Source of the DNA: an uncultured Treponema sp.
GTDB lineage: Bacteria; Spirochaetota; Spirochaetia; Treponematales; Treponemataceae
DNA length: 16,213 nucleotides
Direction: 5' to 3'
NCBI GenBank assembly: GCA_937901865.1
Contig: CALDID010000085.1
Location: 1-16,213 of the forward strand
Below the pieces are notes generated by a model. That model ran no database searches. It was not told where the DNA came from and saw nothing but the letters and a program-made list of their open reading frames with translations. Made by a program: the position numbers and the translations under genes. This document shows, piece after piece, positions 1 to 7,070 of the stretch (position 1 is the stretch's first letter; every line of letters begins with the position of its first letter).

Positions 1-564
1 ACACAAGCATCTTTTAAAACAAATGTACTTAACGCAATCTTAGACGGTGCAAAAATATACGAACAGACCTTTCTCACTTACGATTATCAGATTGTTTCAG
101 TGCATTTTAGGCTGAAAAAGTGTTATATCATAGCGGCAGAAAAGGATAATTTCCTGTATTTGACGGGAGTTCACACGGAATTAAGCGCAGGGGAGTTTTT
201 TGAAAGGGCGATTCGTGAAACATTGACTGAAAATGATTTTGACTTTGTGAAAAAAGGTCAGTCAGAAGCGGCGGTAAAAGGTTCTGTGCGCCGAAAAGTG
301 CAGTTTTTGCCGATTTTGGACAAAATATTGCAGCAGAGTACGCTTGTTGAAGAAGATTTTTCTAAAAACAAAATCACTTGCAGCCTTGCGATGTCGGAAA
401 ACTCCTTTACACTCGGCTTTGTTATGACACCTAACGGAAGACCGAAGACATTGCTGAAAGGAAATGAGCTGAAAAATTATTTTGCCATTGATTCAATAAA
501 GCGGAGAAAGCGCGGCGAAAAGATTTTTGAAGATTTTATTGTACCGCCGTTAAAAAAGCAATAA
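1..564 (+). CDS. PBECR4-like nuclease-domain protein, 5' truncated by window edge
   Basis: The frame is open from base 1 to the TAA at 562-564, so the gene starts outside the window; 187 residues are visible. A GTG at 100 could be a start, but the 33 upstream codons look like the same protein (a segment reading NAILDGAKIYEQ), so I treat it as partial. The region around FLYLTGVHTELSAGEFF, then LTENDF, RPKTLLKGN and a basic tail resemble the PBECR4 family (phage Barnase-EndoU-ColicinE5/D-RelE-like nucleases), named from memory rather than by search. Those domains occur as phage polyvalent-protein modules or stand-alone RNase-like toxins. The histidine I would expect in the F-x-H-L-x-G core is tyrosine here, so activity is uncertain. 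No signal peptide or membrane segment is visible. A terminator follows directly. Confidence 0.6.
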   Translation, partial: TQASFKTNVLNAILDGAKIYEQTFLTYDYQIVSVHFRLKKCYIIAAEKDNFLYLTGVHTELSAGEFFERAIRETLTENDFDFVKKGQSEAAVKGSVRRKVQFLPILDKILQQSTLVEEDFSKNKITCSLAMSENSFTLGFVMTPNGRPKTLLKGNELKNYFAIDSIKRRKRGEKIFEDFIVPPLKKQ

Positions 565-575
565 AAATGCGCATA

Positions 576-610
576 AAAAAAGACTGGACGGTTCAAATCC
601 AGCCTTTTTT
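576..610. terminator. Bidirectional rho-independent terminator
   Basis: The stem CTGGA/TCCAG (584-588 with 598-602) is extended by one mismatch, then by G-C and a run of A-T pairs reaching 576/610. T runs follow it on both strands. It would end the + strand PBECR4-like transcript and also the - strand htpG transcript, whose stop codon is about 65 bp away. Confidence 0.8.
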
Positions 611-619
611 CGTTTTAAG

Positions 620-642
620 ATTCCCGTGTCTAGCACGAGAAT
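620..642. repeat. Short palindromic element (REP-like)
   Basis: The stem ATTC-C-CGTG/CACG-A-GAAT has one mismatch and a five-base TCTAG loop. It lies between the terminator and the htpG stop and has no adjacent T run, so it is not itself a terminator. It resembles the widespread ATTCYCGTG...CACGRGAAT intergenic palindromes of several bacterial groups, but only one copy is in the window. Confidence 0.45.
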
Positions 643-673
643 GACTAAAGTTTTACAAAGTCAGCTGTGAAAA

Positions 674-2653
674 TTACTTCGCAAGAAGATTGTTCAAGGC
701 TGTAACGAACTTGTTCGGGTCTTTGAGCTCTGCGCCGCTCACCAAAAGTGCCTCATCAAGCAAAACTTCGCTCGTGTCGGCAATAACCTGCTCATTGTCC
801 GTGTCGCGAATGTCTTGCACGAGAATATGGTCGGCGTTCACCTCAAGAATCGGCTTGACTTCGCTCATTCCCGTCTGTCCCATCGCCTTCATCATGCGCT
901 CCATCTGAACTGACGGGTCGTTTTCGTCAATAACAACGCAGCTCGGGCTGTCTGAAAGGCGTTTTGAAAGAACAACGTCCTTAACTCGTCCTTCAAGAGC
1001 CTTCTTAATCTTTGCGACCGCGTCTTTGAACTCTTCTTCCTTCTTTTTCGCCTCGTCTTTGTCCACTCCCAGCTCTTCATCGCTGCCAGCGCGGTTCACG
1101 GCTTTCAATTCAAAGTCTTTGTATTTGCCATAGCCCGAAATCACGATGTCGTCGATGTCGTCCGCCATCAAAAGAACCTCAAAGCCCTTCTTTTTGTATG
1201 CCTCAAGAAGCGGAGAAGCGCGAAGATTCTTTTCGTCCGTGCCTGTGATGTAGTAAATTGCCTTCTGTCCGCTTTGCATGCGCTGCACATAGTCGGCAAA
1301 GCTCGTCCAATTTTCATCTCCCGTGCCTTCAGCGGCAGTAGACTTAAAGCGCACGATTTCTGCAATCTCGTCGCGGTTTGCATAGTCGCCGTAAAGACCT
1401 TCTTTCATCGGTCTGTTGTAGTTCTTGACGAACGTGTTCCACTTTTCGATTGCTTTTTTCTCGTCTTCGCTTCTCTTGTCCGCTTCCACCTTTCTCGCCT
1501 TGTCGGCTTCCTCGCCCATCTTCTTGAACTCGCCTAAAAGTTTCTTGACAGACTGCGATTTGATTGAAGAGAGGATTCTATTCTGCTGCAAAATCTCGCG
1601 TGAAACGTTGAGCGGCAAATCCTCGCTGTCGATTATGCCGCGAACAAAGCGCAAATATGCAGGCAAAAGCTCGCGGTCGTCGTCCGTGATGAAAACGCGC
1701 TTGACATAGAGCTTGACTCCGCTCTTATAATCCGCGTTGTACATATCAAACGGCGCAGTCTGCGGCACAAAGAACAAAGTCGTGTATTCCTGCGTGCCTT
1801 CTGCGTGAGTGTGAACGTAGTGCAGCGGGTCTTGTCCGTCGTGCGATACGGTTTTGTAGAAATTGTTGTAATCCTCTGCCTTGAGTTCTGATTTTGAGCG
1901 TTTCCACAGCGCGCTCGCAGAGTTAACCTGGTCAATTTTGTTCTCGGTTGACTTTACATTTCCTTTGTCGTCGTACTGCTTCTGCTCGTAGTGCAAGAAA
2001 ATCGGGAATGCGATGTGGTCTGAGTAGCGTTTGATGAGTTCTTCAACCTTCCAGCGAGAAGCATAGTCTTTGCTCTCGTCGTTCAAGCTCATCACGATGG
2101 CAGTTCCGCATTTTTCCGCCTTGTCAAAGCCGTATTTCTTTGCTTCTTCGCTGTCTGCGGCAATCTCTTCGATAGAATAGCTGTTTGTGCCGTCAGAAGA
2201 CCACTTCCACAGCTTGCCGTCACCTGCAGCTTTTCGTGTGAAGACATCAATCTTCTTTGCCGCCATAAATGCGCTGTAGAAACCGACACCGAACTGACCG
2301 ATAAGGTTAGAATCGCCTGCGCTCTTGTCGTTTGATATTTTTTCGATAAAGGCTTTTGTGCCAGAACGTGCAATCGTTCCGAGGTTCGCAGTCAAATCCT
2401 CGTTTGTCATACCGATACCGCAATCTTGCACCACGAGAACGGCGTTGCTCTCGTCAAAGCTGATGTCAATGCGCGGGTCGAAATTGAGGCTCTTGTAATT
2501 ATCATCGCTGACCGTCAAATATTTGAGCTTGTCGAGCGCGTCCGATGCGTTAGAAACGATTTCGCGAAGGAAAATGTCCTTGTTTGAATACATTGAATGA
2601 ATAATCAACTTCAAAAGCTGATTGACTTCTGTTTGAAACTGGTATTCTGCCAT
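674..2653 (-). CDS. htpG: Chaperone HtpG (bacterial Hsp90)
   Basis: Cytosolic ATP-dependent chaperone of 659 residues, slightly longer than the usual 620-640. It has the GHKL-type nucleotide pocket: E31 and N35 in FLREIVSNASDAL, D77-x-G-x-G in QDCGIGM, LGTIARSGTK near 91-100, and the lid/glycine motif IGQFGVGFYSAFM near 118-130. The middle domain holds RGIIDSEDLPLNVSRE, the arginine-bearing segment that contacts ATP. A lysine/glutamate-rich stretch in the middle domain and another in the C-terminal part (KDEAKKKEEEF) fit family charge composition. There is no eukaryotic MEEVD tail, as expected. The ATG at 2653 has the purine-rich ribosome site AGGGAGATAGG upstream. It appears monocistronic, with a strong upstream promoter and the shared downstream terminator. 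No CIRCE-type inverted repeat is visible. Confidence 0.97.
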   Translation of the reverse strand: MAEYQFQTEVNQLLKLIIHSMYSNKDIFLREIVSNASDALDKLKYLTVSDDNYKSLNFDPRIDISFDESNAVLVVQDCGIGMTNEDLTANLGTIARSGTKAFIEKISNDKSAGDSNLIGQFGVGFYSAFMAAKKIDVFTRKAAGDGKLWKWSSDGTNSYSIEEIAADSEEAKKYGFDKAEKCGTAIVMSLNDESKDYASRWKVEELIKRYSDHIAFPIFLHYEQKQYDDKGNVKSTENKIDQVNSASALWKRSKSELKAEDYNNFYKTVSHDGQDPLHYVHTHAEGTQEYTTLFFVPQTAPFDMYNADYKSGVKLYVKRVFITDDDRELLPAYLRFVRGIIDSEDLPLNVSREILQQNRILSSIKSQSVKKLLGEFKKMGEEADKARKVEADKRSEDEKKAIEKWNTFVKNYNRPMKEGLYGDYANRDEIAEIVRFKSTAAEGTGDENWTSFADYVQRMQSGQKAIYYITGTDEKNLRASPLLEAYKKKGFEVLLMADDIDDIVISGYGKYKDFELKAVNRAGSDEELGVDKDEAKKKEEEFKDAVAKIKKALEGRVKDVVLSKRLSDSPSCVVIDENDPSVQMERMMKAMGQTGMSEVKPILEVNADHILVQDIRDTDNEQVIADTSEVLLDEALLVSGAELKDPNKFVTALNNLLAK

Positions 2654-2709
2654 TTTTTTGCCTATCTCCCTTGCAGCTTATGCCACAAAATAAAATGCTT
2701 TCATAAATA

Positions 2710-2739
2710 AAGATACTAATTTCCGCGTGCAAAAGTCAA
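2710..2739 (-). promoter_or_regulatory. Sigma70-type promoter of htpG
   Basis: On the minus strand TTGACT (2734-2739) and TATCTT (2710-2715) are 18 bp apart. The bases immediately upstream of the -35 (2740-2788) are almost pure A/G on this strand, as in an UP element. The leader to the ATG would be about 50 nt. Confidence 0.6.
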
Positions 2740-2740
2740 A

Positions 2741-2788
2741 TTTTTTTTTGTTTTTTTCTCTTTTTTCTTTTCTCTCTTTTTTCTCCCC
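2741..2788. other. 48-bp homopyrimidine/homopurine tract
   Basis: On the + strand this stretch is T and C with only one G (2750). It lies just upstream of the htpG -35. It could act as an UP element or bent A-tract DNA; a triplex-forming role is possible but not shown. Confidence 0.6.
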
Positions 2789-2869
2789 GAAAACGATAGC
2801 AATGCTTTAGCCAAGAGTTCATACCCCTTGCTTCAATCGAGGTTCTCAAATTTTTTACGCAACCGTACT

Positions 2870-3138
2870 TTTCCCAAAGTGGAATGGCTCGAAAAAGACG
2901 CTGTGCGTCAAATCCCTAAGTGTGATGGCTTGAAAAAAAAGTTTTTTCGGGTCAATCCAAAATGGTTTGATGTGAAAAAGACGCTGTGCGTCTCAATCCA
3001 AAATGGTTTGACGCGAAAAAGACGCTGTGCGACCAAATCCCAAAGTGGTTTGAGGGGAAAAAGACGCTGTGCGTCTCAATCCAAAGTGGTTTGAGGGGAA
3101 AAAGACGCTGTGCGTCAAATCCAAAAAGGGAATGAAGC
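2870..3138. repeat. Tandem array of approx. 41-bp repeats with internal hairpin
   Basis: Six consecutive units start at 2891, 2932, 2974, 3015, 3057 and 3098, each 41-42 bp, with a partial copy before (about 2870-2890) and a decayed one after. Each unit runs GAAAAAGACGCTGTGCGTC, then a CAAATCC/TCAATCC segment, then AAAGTGGTTTGA or similar. Unit 2 has lost the GACGC-TGT-GCGTC palindrome, and unit 4 has GCGAC in the right arm; the others keep it. On the - strand each hairpin is followed by TTTTTC, so it looks like a miniature intrinsic terminator. The array fills the space between the htpG and hydrogenase promoters. Small open frames across it are low-complexity by-products of the repeat. Confidence 0.9.
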
Positions 3139-3180
3139 GAAAAAAGAGAAAAATCGCTAGTAAAAGAGTGAGAAAGTGAG

Positions 3181-3226
3181 TATAATATAAAACACACACT
3201 TTTCTATTTATTGCAGGAGGTTCACT
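3181..3226 (+). promoter_or_regulatory. -10 box and ribosome binding site of the hydrogenase gene
   Basis: A consensus TATAAT lies at 3181-3186, with no good -35 at 17 bp. An AGGAGG ribosome site ends about 7 nt before the ATG at 3227. The -10 is only 43 bp past the last repeat of the array, so the repeats occupy the position where an activator would bind. Confidence 0.5.
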
Positions 3227-4705
3227 ATGCTGAACGTCAACAACAACGCCGCGGCTTTGAAGCGCGACATTCTTGTGCGCATTACAAAGATGCAGCTCGA
3301 CGGCTCTCTTTTGAAAAATATCCGATACATTCCCAGAGAACTCGCGCCAGCAGGCTCGAAGCCTATTCGCTGCTGCATTTATCACGACAGAGAGATTTTG
3401 AAGATGCGAGTCGCGGCAAGAATGGGCTTTTCCGTCGAGGAAATGAATGAAGACACCGAGCTTGACGAGCTTGTGGGCAAAGCTGAGGAAAGACAAAAGC
3501 CGACTTGGCCGATGCTGACCGTTTTGCACGAAGCCTGCAATGCGTGCGTGAAGACGCATTATATGGTTACGAATGCGTGTCAGGGGTGTTTGGCGCGCCC
3601 GTGCGAAGTCAACTGTCCAAAGAAGGCGATTGCTGTCGGAGAAGACAGACACAGCCATATCGATTCGGCAAAGTGCATAAATTGCGGTCTTTGTATGCAA
3701 AACTGTCCGTATCACGCGATAATTAAGATTCCTGTGCCGTGCGAAGAGGCGTGTCCTGTCGGCGCGATTTCAAAAGGCGAGGACGGAAGAGAGCATATCG
3801 ATTACGACAAGTGCATTTTCTGCGGCTCTTGTATGAGAGAGTGCCCGTTTAGCGCGATGATGGACAAATCACAGCTGTATGACGTGGTGAAACATATTAT
3901 GAAGGGCGACAAGGTCGTGGCTTTGTACGCGCCGGCGATTGCAGGTCAGTTCAAAGTTTCGGCAGGAAAATTGAAAAGTGCGCTAGGCGCGTGCGGATTT
4001 AGCGATAGCTTGGAAGTGGCGATTGGGGCGGATATTTGCGCGGCGAAAGAGGCGAAAGAGTTTGAAGAGCGAATGGAAAGGGGCGATAAGATGATGACAA
4101 CGTCTTGTTGCTCGGCGTACGTTCGCGCGGTGAATATCCATGTGCCTGAATTGAGCCCTTGCATTAGCGATACGCGAAGCCCGATGCACTACACGGCGGA
4201 AATCGCGAAGAAAAACGACGCGGATTGTATTACGGTGTTTATAGGTCCTTGTTTGGCGAAGAGGAGAGAGGGCTTTGATGATGAACTCGTGGATTATGTG
4301 CTGAGCGCGGAGGAATTGGCGGCACTCATCGAGGCGAAAGGCGTGAACGTGGCGAGCCTTGAGGAAAGCAAGATTGAGAATGCGCCGACTGCGAGCGCGA
4401 GAAACTTCGCTGTTACGGGGGGCGTGGCGGAAAGCGTGAAAATCCGCTTGAGCGACATGAGTATCCTGCGTCCTGTTGTTATCGACGGGCTGAACAAGGC
4501 GGGAATGAAGACGCTCTCGATGTATGGCAAGATAAACGCGGGAACAATGCCGACTCCGCCGAATTGTCCGAACCTGATTGAAGTGATGGCGTGCGAGGGC
4601 GGCTGTATTGCAGGTCCTTCGGTGATTATGAACCCGAAGCTTGGCGGCGCGCAGCTCAAAAAATATGTATCTGAGGGAACTCCCGACGCGCACGGCGTGA
4701 ATTAG
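3227..4705 (+). CDS. Monomeric [FeFe] hydrogenase, group B/C-like
   Basis: A 492-residue enzyme for reversible H2 formation, likely coupled to ferredoxin in the cytosol. After an N-terminal region without a known motif come ferredoxin-type cysteine clusters (CQGCLARPCEVNCP, CINCGLCMQNCP, CEEACPVGAI, CIFCGSCMRECP, roughly residues 115-205), enough for two [4Fe-4S] clusters. The H-cluster domain shows motif L1 as TTSCCSAY (C294, C295), L2 as IGPCLAKR (C342) and L3 as EVMACEGGC (C456, C460), so all ligand cysteines are present. L1 has serine where TSCCP has proline, and L2 reads GPC rather than MPC, which departs from the classic group A enzymes and suits other lineages. No signal peptide. No HydEFG maturases are in the window, so they must be elsewhere. 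Start chosen for the AGGAGG site. Confidence 0.92.
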   Translation: MLNVNNNAAALKRDILVRITKMQLDGSLLKNIRYIPRELAPAGSKPIRCCIYHDREILKMRVAARMGFSVEEMNEDTELDELVGKAEERQKPTWPMLTVLHEACNACVKTHYMVTNACQGCLARPCEVNCPKKAIAVGEDRHSHIDSAKCINCGLCMQNCPYHAIIKIPVPCEEACPVGAISKGEDGREHIDYDKCIFCGSCMRECPFSAMMDKSQLYDVVKHIMKGDKVVALYAPAIAGQFKVSAGKLKSALGACGFSDSLEVAIGADICAAKEAKEFEERMERGDKMMTTSCCSAYVRAVNIHVPELSPCISDTRSPMHYTAEIAKKNDADCITVFIGPCLAKRREGFDDELVDYVLSAEELAALIEAKGVNVASLEESKIENAPTASARNFAVTGGVAESVKIRLSDMSILRPVVIDGLNKAGMKTLSMYGKINAGTMPTPPNCPNLIEVMACEGGCIAGPSVIMNPKLGGAQLKKYVSEGTPDAHGVN

Positions 4706-4706
4706 T

Positions 4707-4779
4707 TTTTCTCACCCTTTTCCTCCTCTTTCTTTTGCAGACAAAAAGGGGAGAGGAGGAAAATTGGGGCGTGAGAAAA
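4707..4779. promoter_or_regulatory. Long imperfect inverted repeat between hydrogenase and rlmB
   Basis: The outer arms TTTTCTCAC/GTGAGAAAA (4707-4715 with 4771-4779) enclose inner arms TTTTCCTCCTCT/AGAGGAGGAAAA (4718-4729 with 4752-4763). A CTTTT/AAAAG tip closes it over a seven-base loop. The right inner arm contains an AGGAGG-like ribosome site followed by TTG at 4764, so folding would hide it. No T run follows on the + strand, so it is not a classic terminator. Confidence 0.7.
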
Positions 4780-4793
4780 GATTTGGAGAAAAA

Positions 4794-5582
4794 ATGAAGA
4801 ATAAAGAGAGAAAAGAGCTGGCTGTGTGCGGTTGGGCGGCGGTGAAAGCTCTGTGCGAAAAGAATAGCGACAAGGTGCAGCGGCTGTATTTCACGAAAGA
4901 AAGAGCCAAAGAATTGGGCGCGATGTGCAAGATGATGGCGGCGAATAAAAAGCCGTATAATATGGTGGAAGACGAGGCGGAGCTGGAAAAACTTTCGGGA
5001 ACGCCGCATCATCAAGGCGCGGTCGCGATGATTTTGTTGCCAAGGATTGAGCGGCTGACGAGCGACGTTGTTGATGAGTGGATTGAGAGAAAAGAAGACG
5101 TGGCGATTTTAGACCGCGTGGGCAATGCGAATAATTTGGGCGCAATCGTTCGAAGTGCGGCGTTTTTCGGCATAAAAAACATCGTGATACCGCTTGACGA
5201 GGCGCAAACGTCGATTACGACGAGTTCGTATCGTGTAGCGCAGGGGGGAATGGAACGCGTGCGGTTTTTCTCCGTAAAATCGATTTCGTATTTGCTCAAG
5301 GATTTGAAAGGCAGAATGGTGCGCATTGGGACGGCGTTAGATGCGACGATGAGAGTGGACAAAATTGCGGACATCAGGGCAAATAAGGGCGTTGCGCTCA
5401 TTCTCGGAAACGAAGAGAACGGAATTAGCGACGAAGTGAAGAAAAATTGCGATGAGAGAGTGATAATTCCGTTTGTCGATATGGACAAGGGCGGAGAGTC
5501 GCCTGTGGAGAGCTTGAATGTGGCTCAAGCCGCTTCGATTATCTTTTATGAAGCGTCGAAGAGAGGAGTGAAAGAGAAATGA
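4794..5582 (+). CDS. rlmB: TrmH/SpoU-family rRNA 2'-O-methyltransferase (RlmB-like)
   Basis: SAM-dependent 2'-O-ribose methyltransferase of the trefoil-knot SPOUT class, 262 residues from the ATG at 4794. An N-terminal SpoU substrate-binding domain (about 8-85, containing GTPHHQGAVA) precedes the catalytic domain. Motif 1 is NANNLGAIVRSA with catalytic R120, motif 2 ILGNEENGIS (203-212) and motif 3 SLNVAQAASIIFYE (from S240). RlmB methylates G2251 of 23S rRNA in E. coli; the sequence alone does not exclude a TsnR- or tRNA-directed relative. I chose ATG 4794, which has GGAG five bases upstream and aligns with the family start. The TTG at 4764 would add ten residues and has a better ribosome site, but that site lies in the hairpin. 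The stop overlaps the next start (ATGA). Confidence 0.9.
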   Translation: MKNKERKELAVCGWAAVKALCEKNSDKVQRLYFTKERAKELGAMCKMMAANKKPYNMVEDEAELEKLSGTPHHQGAVAMILLPRIERLTSDVVDEWIERKEDVAILDRVGNANNLGAIVRSAAFFGIKNIVIPLDEAQTSITTSSYRVAQGGMERVRFFSVKSISYLLKDLKGRMVRIGTALDATMRVDKIADIRANKGVALILGNEENGISDEVKKNCDERVIIPFVDMDKGGESPVESLNVAQAASIIFYEASKRGVKEK

Positions 5583-6412
5583 GGAAGATGAGCGGAAGCC
5601 TGTCGAAGATTGTGTTTTTGCTCTCGGCGATGGTCGTGTTTTCACAAAATCTCTTTGCGCAAAGCGAGGAAAATGCGGCGATTGAGAGCATTTCGCCTGC
5701 GCCGTTTGCCTTGAATCTGCCGCTTGACATAACTATTTCTGCGCTTGGTGCGGCTGGCTGGGGATACAGGCTTTACAAGAGCCACACCGAGAGCGCGGAG
5801 GACTGGGACGGCACGCTTTACGACAAGAGCGATATAAACGCTTTCGACCGCTGGGCTGCACAATCGTATAGCGAAACGCTCGACAATTTGGGGACGGTGG
5901 GCTGTGCGTTGGCTATTGCTCCTGCGCTTTATGGCGTGTATGCCTCAAGCGATTGGATAACGACGGGCGTGATGTTTGCCGAAACAATGCTGTTTGCTTC
6001 GGGGACATACTCTGCGCTCAAGACGGTTGTGGAGAGAAACAGACCGTATATGTATTTTTCGGGCGGAAGCGACAAGGATATGGACGAGGAAGATTACAAA
6101 AACTCATTTCCGAGCGGACATACCACGAACGCATTTGCGGCGGCGACGTTTGCCTGTTATGTGTTTAGTTCGTATAACGGCGATTCAAAGCTGAAAATCC
6201 CTGTGTGCGCGACGGCGTTGACTTTGGCGAGCGCAACGGGGGTGTTGAGAGTTATGAGCGGCAATCATTTCCCTTCTGACGTGTTGGCGGGGGCTGTGTT
6301 AGGCTCTGCGTCGGGCTTTCTCGTGCCGTTTTTGCACCGAACGGACTTGTTTGCTAAGAATGTGGAAGTGGCGGCGTTGCCTGCGGGATTTTACGCAAAA
6401 GTCAAGTTTTAG
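5579..6412 (+). CDS. PAP2-family phosphatase, exported
   Basis: A 277-residue member of the type 2 phosphatidic acid phosphatase (PAP2) superfamily. The N-terminus (basic residues, hydrophobic 11-27, ending NLFAQ) is a signal peptide or anchor, so the enzyme should act in the periplasm or at the membrane. The three-part active site is complete: K148-x6-R155-P156 (KTVVERNRP), P178-S-G-H181, and R224-x5-H230-x3-D234 (RVMSGNHFPSD). Hydrophobic segments near 105-122, 130-147, 183-197, 208-222 and 236-250 fit the PAP2 membrane bundle. Substrate is unknown; lipid phosphates or undecaprenyl pyrophosphate are typical of the family. Its ATG overlaps the rlmB stop by four bases, implying translational coupling, although the functions are not obviously related. 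Confidence 0.92.
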   Translation: MRKMSGSLSKIVFLLSAMVVFSQNLFAQSEENAAIESISPAPFALNLPLDITISALGAAGWGYRLYKSHTESAEDWDGTLYDKSDINAFDRWAAQSYSETLDNLGTVGCALAIAPALYGVYASSDWITTGVMFAETMLFASGTYSALKTVVERNRPYMYFSGGSDKDMDEEDYKNSFPSGHTTNAFAAATFACYVFSSYNGDSKLKIPVCATALTLASATGVLRVMSGNHFPSDVLAGAVLGSASGFLVPFLHRTDLFAKNVEVAALPAGFYAKVKF

Positions 6413-6442
6413 ATTGGATAGAAATCGATTGGAGAAAGAGAA

Positions 6443-6988
6443 ATGAAGTATTTTATTCTGTCGGATATTCACGGCTCAGAGGGCGCGCTCAAGGTGGCGT
6501 TAGACGCATTTAGAGAATCGAAGAGCAATTATTTGGTAATCCTCGGCGATATATTGTATCACGGCCCGCGCAATCCGCTTCCTGAAAATCACAATCCGCG
6601 CGGTGTGGTCGAGCTGCTTAATCCGCTCAAAGAGAAGATTATCGCGTGCCGCGGAAATTGCGATGCGGAAGTTGACCAAATGCTGCTTGATTTCCCCGTG
6701 ATGTCGGATTATGCGCTCGTTGTTGATAACGGAACGCGCTTGTTTTGCACGCACGGACACATATACAGCCCTGAAAAGCTGCCGAAGCTGAGCGAAAACG
6801 ATGTGTTCTTCTTTGGGCACACGCATATTCAACAGCTGTATCGCTCGCCTGACGGGATTGTGATTTGTAATCCTGGCTCGATTTCGCTTCCGAAAGAAAA
6901 CAGCGCGGCGGGCTTTGCGATTTATGAAAACCGCACGATTACGAATTATTCTCTTTCTGGAACAATCATCGAACGATTGAGCATCTAA
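6443..6988 (+). CDS. yfcE: YfcE-like metallophosphodiesterase
   Basis: A 181-residue calcineurin-like phosphoesterase of the YfcE/MJ0936 family, nearly the same length as E. coli YfcE (184). All metal-binding motifs are present: D8-x-H10 (SDIHG), G35-D36, G71-N72-C-D (RGNCD), H104 in THGH, and H126-x-H128 (FGHTH), followed by NPGS. The YfcE insert YHGPRNPLP that follows GD is also present. Such enzymes hydrolyse phosphodiesters with Mn2+; the physiological substrate is unclear. It begins 30 bp after the PAP2 gene with GGAG upstream, so it likely ends the rlmB-PAP2-yfcE transcript. No T-rich terminator follows, only the dyad at 7015-7047. Confidence 0.92.
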   Translation: MKYFILSDIHGSEGALKVALDAFRESKSNYLVILGDILYHGPRNPLPENHNPRGVVELLNPLKEKIIACRGNCDAEVDQMLLDFPVMSDYALVVDNGTRLFCTHGHIYSPEKLPKLSENDVFFFGHTHIQQLYRSPDGIVICNPGSISLPKENSAAGFAIYENRTITNYSLSGTIIERLSI

Positions 6989-7014
6989 AAGCAGGGAGTG
7001 CGTATGGAAAAATG

Positions 7015-7047
7015 CTAGAATTGCAAATCTTTGTCTTGCAATTCTAG
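7015..7047. promoter_or_regulatory. Perfect 12-bp inverted repeat, candidate operator
   Basis: CTAGAATTGCAA (7015-7026) and TTGCAATTCTAG (7036-7047) are exact inverse complements around a nine-base spacer. The right arm contains the likely galT -35. No T run follows, so termination of the upstream operon is less likely than repressor binding, though it could still act as an mRNA 3' end. Confidence 0.75.
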
Positions 7048-7070
7048 GAACTGGGGATATAATAAAAGTT
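7036..7070 (+). promoter_or_regulatory. galT promoter, apparently leaderless
   Basis: TTGCAA (7036-7041) and a consensus TATAAT (7058-7063) are 16 bp apart. Initiation about seven bases past the -10 would fall at or next to the ATG at 7071. No Shine-Dalgarno sequence lies in the usual window before the ATG. Confidence 0.6.

Noticed and set aside
2828..3094. Open reading frame of 88 codons across the 41-bp repeats
   Set aside because: It is a by-product of stop-free repeats rich in Lys/Arg/Cys. Repeat lengths of 41 and 42 bp shift the frame from unit to unit, so no constant peptide repeat is selected, and there is no ribosome site.
2870..3138. CRISPR array
   Set aside because: The whole unit is repeated, with no unique spacers between constant repeats, and no cas genes are present.
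2993..3715. Long antisense open frame over the hydrogenase 5' end (- strand)
   Set aside because: It runs through the repeat array and mirrors the hydrogenase coding frame. No domain or ribosome site is visible, and the opposite strand encodes clear Fe-S motifs.
3983..4693. 236-codon antisense open frame inside the hydrogenase gene
   Set aside because: An Arg/His-rich shadow of a GC-richer coding region, with no recognisable domain.
4764..4793. TTG start for the rlmB-like gene
   Set aside because: It has a good ribosome site, but that site lies in a stable hairpin. ATG 4794 with GGAG fits the family start better; the call is not certain.
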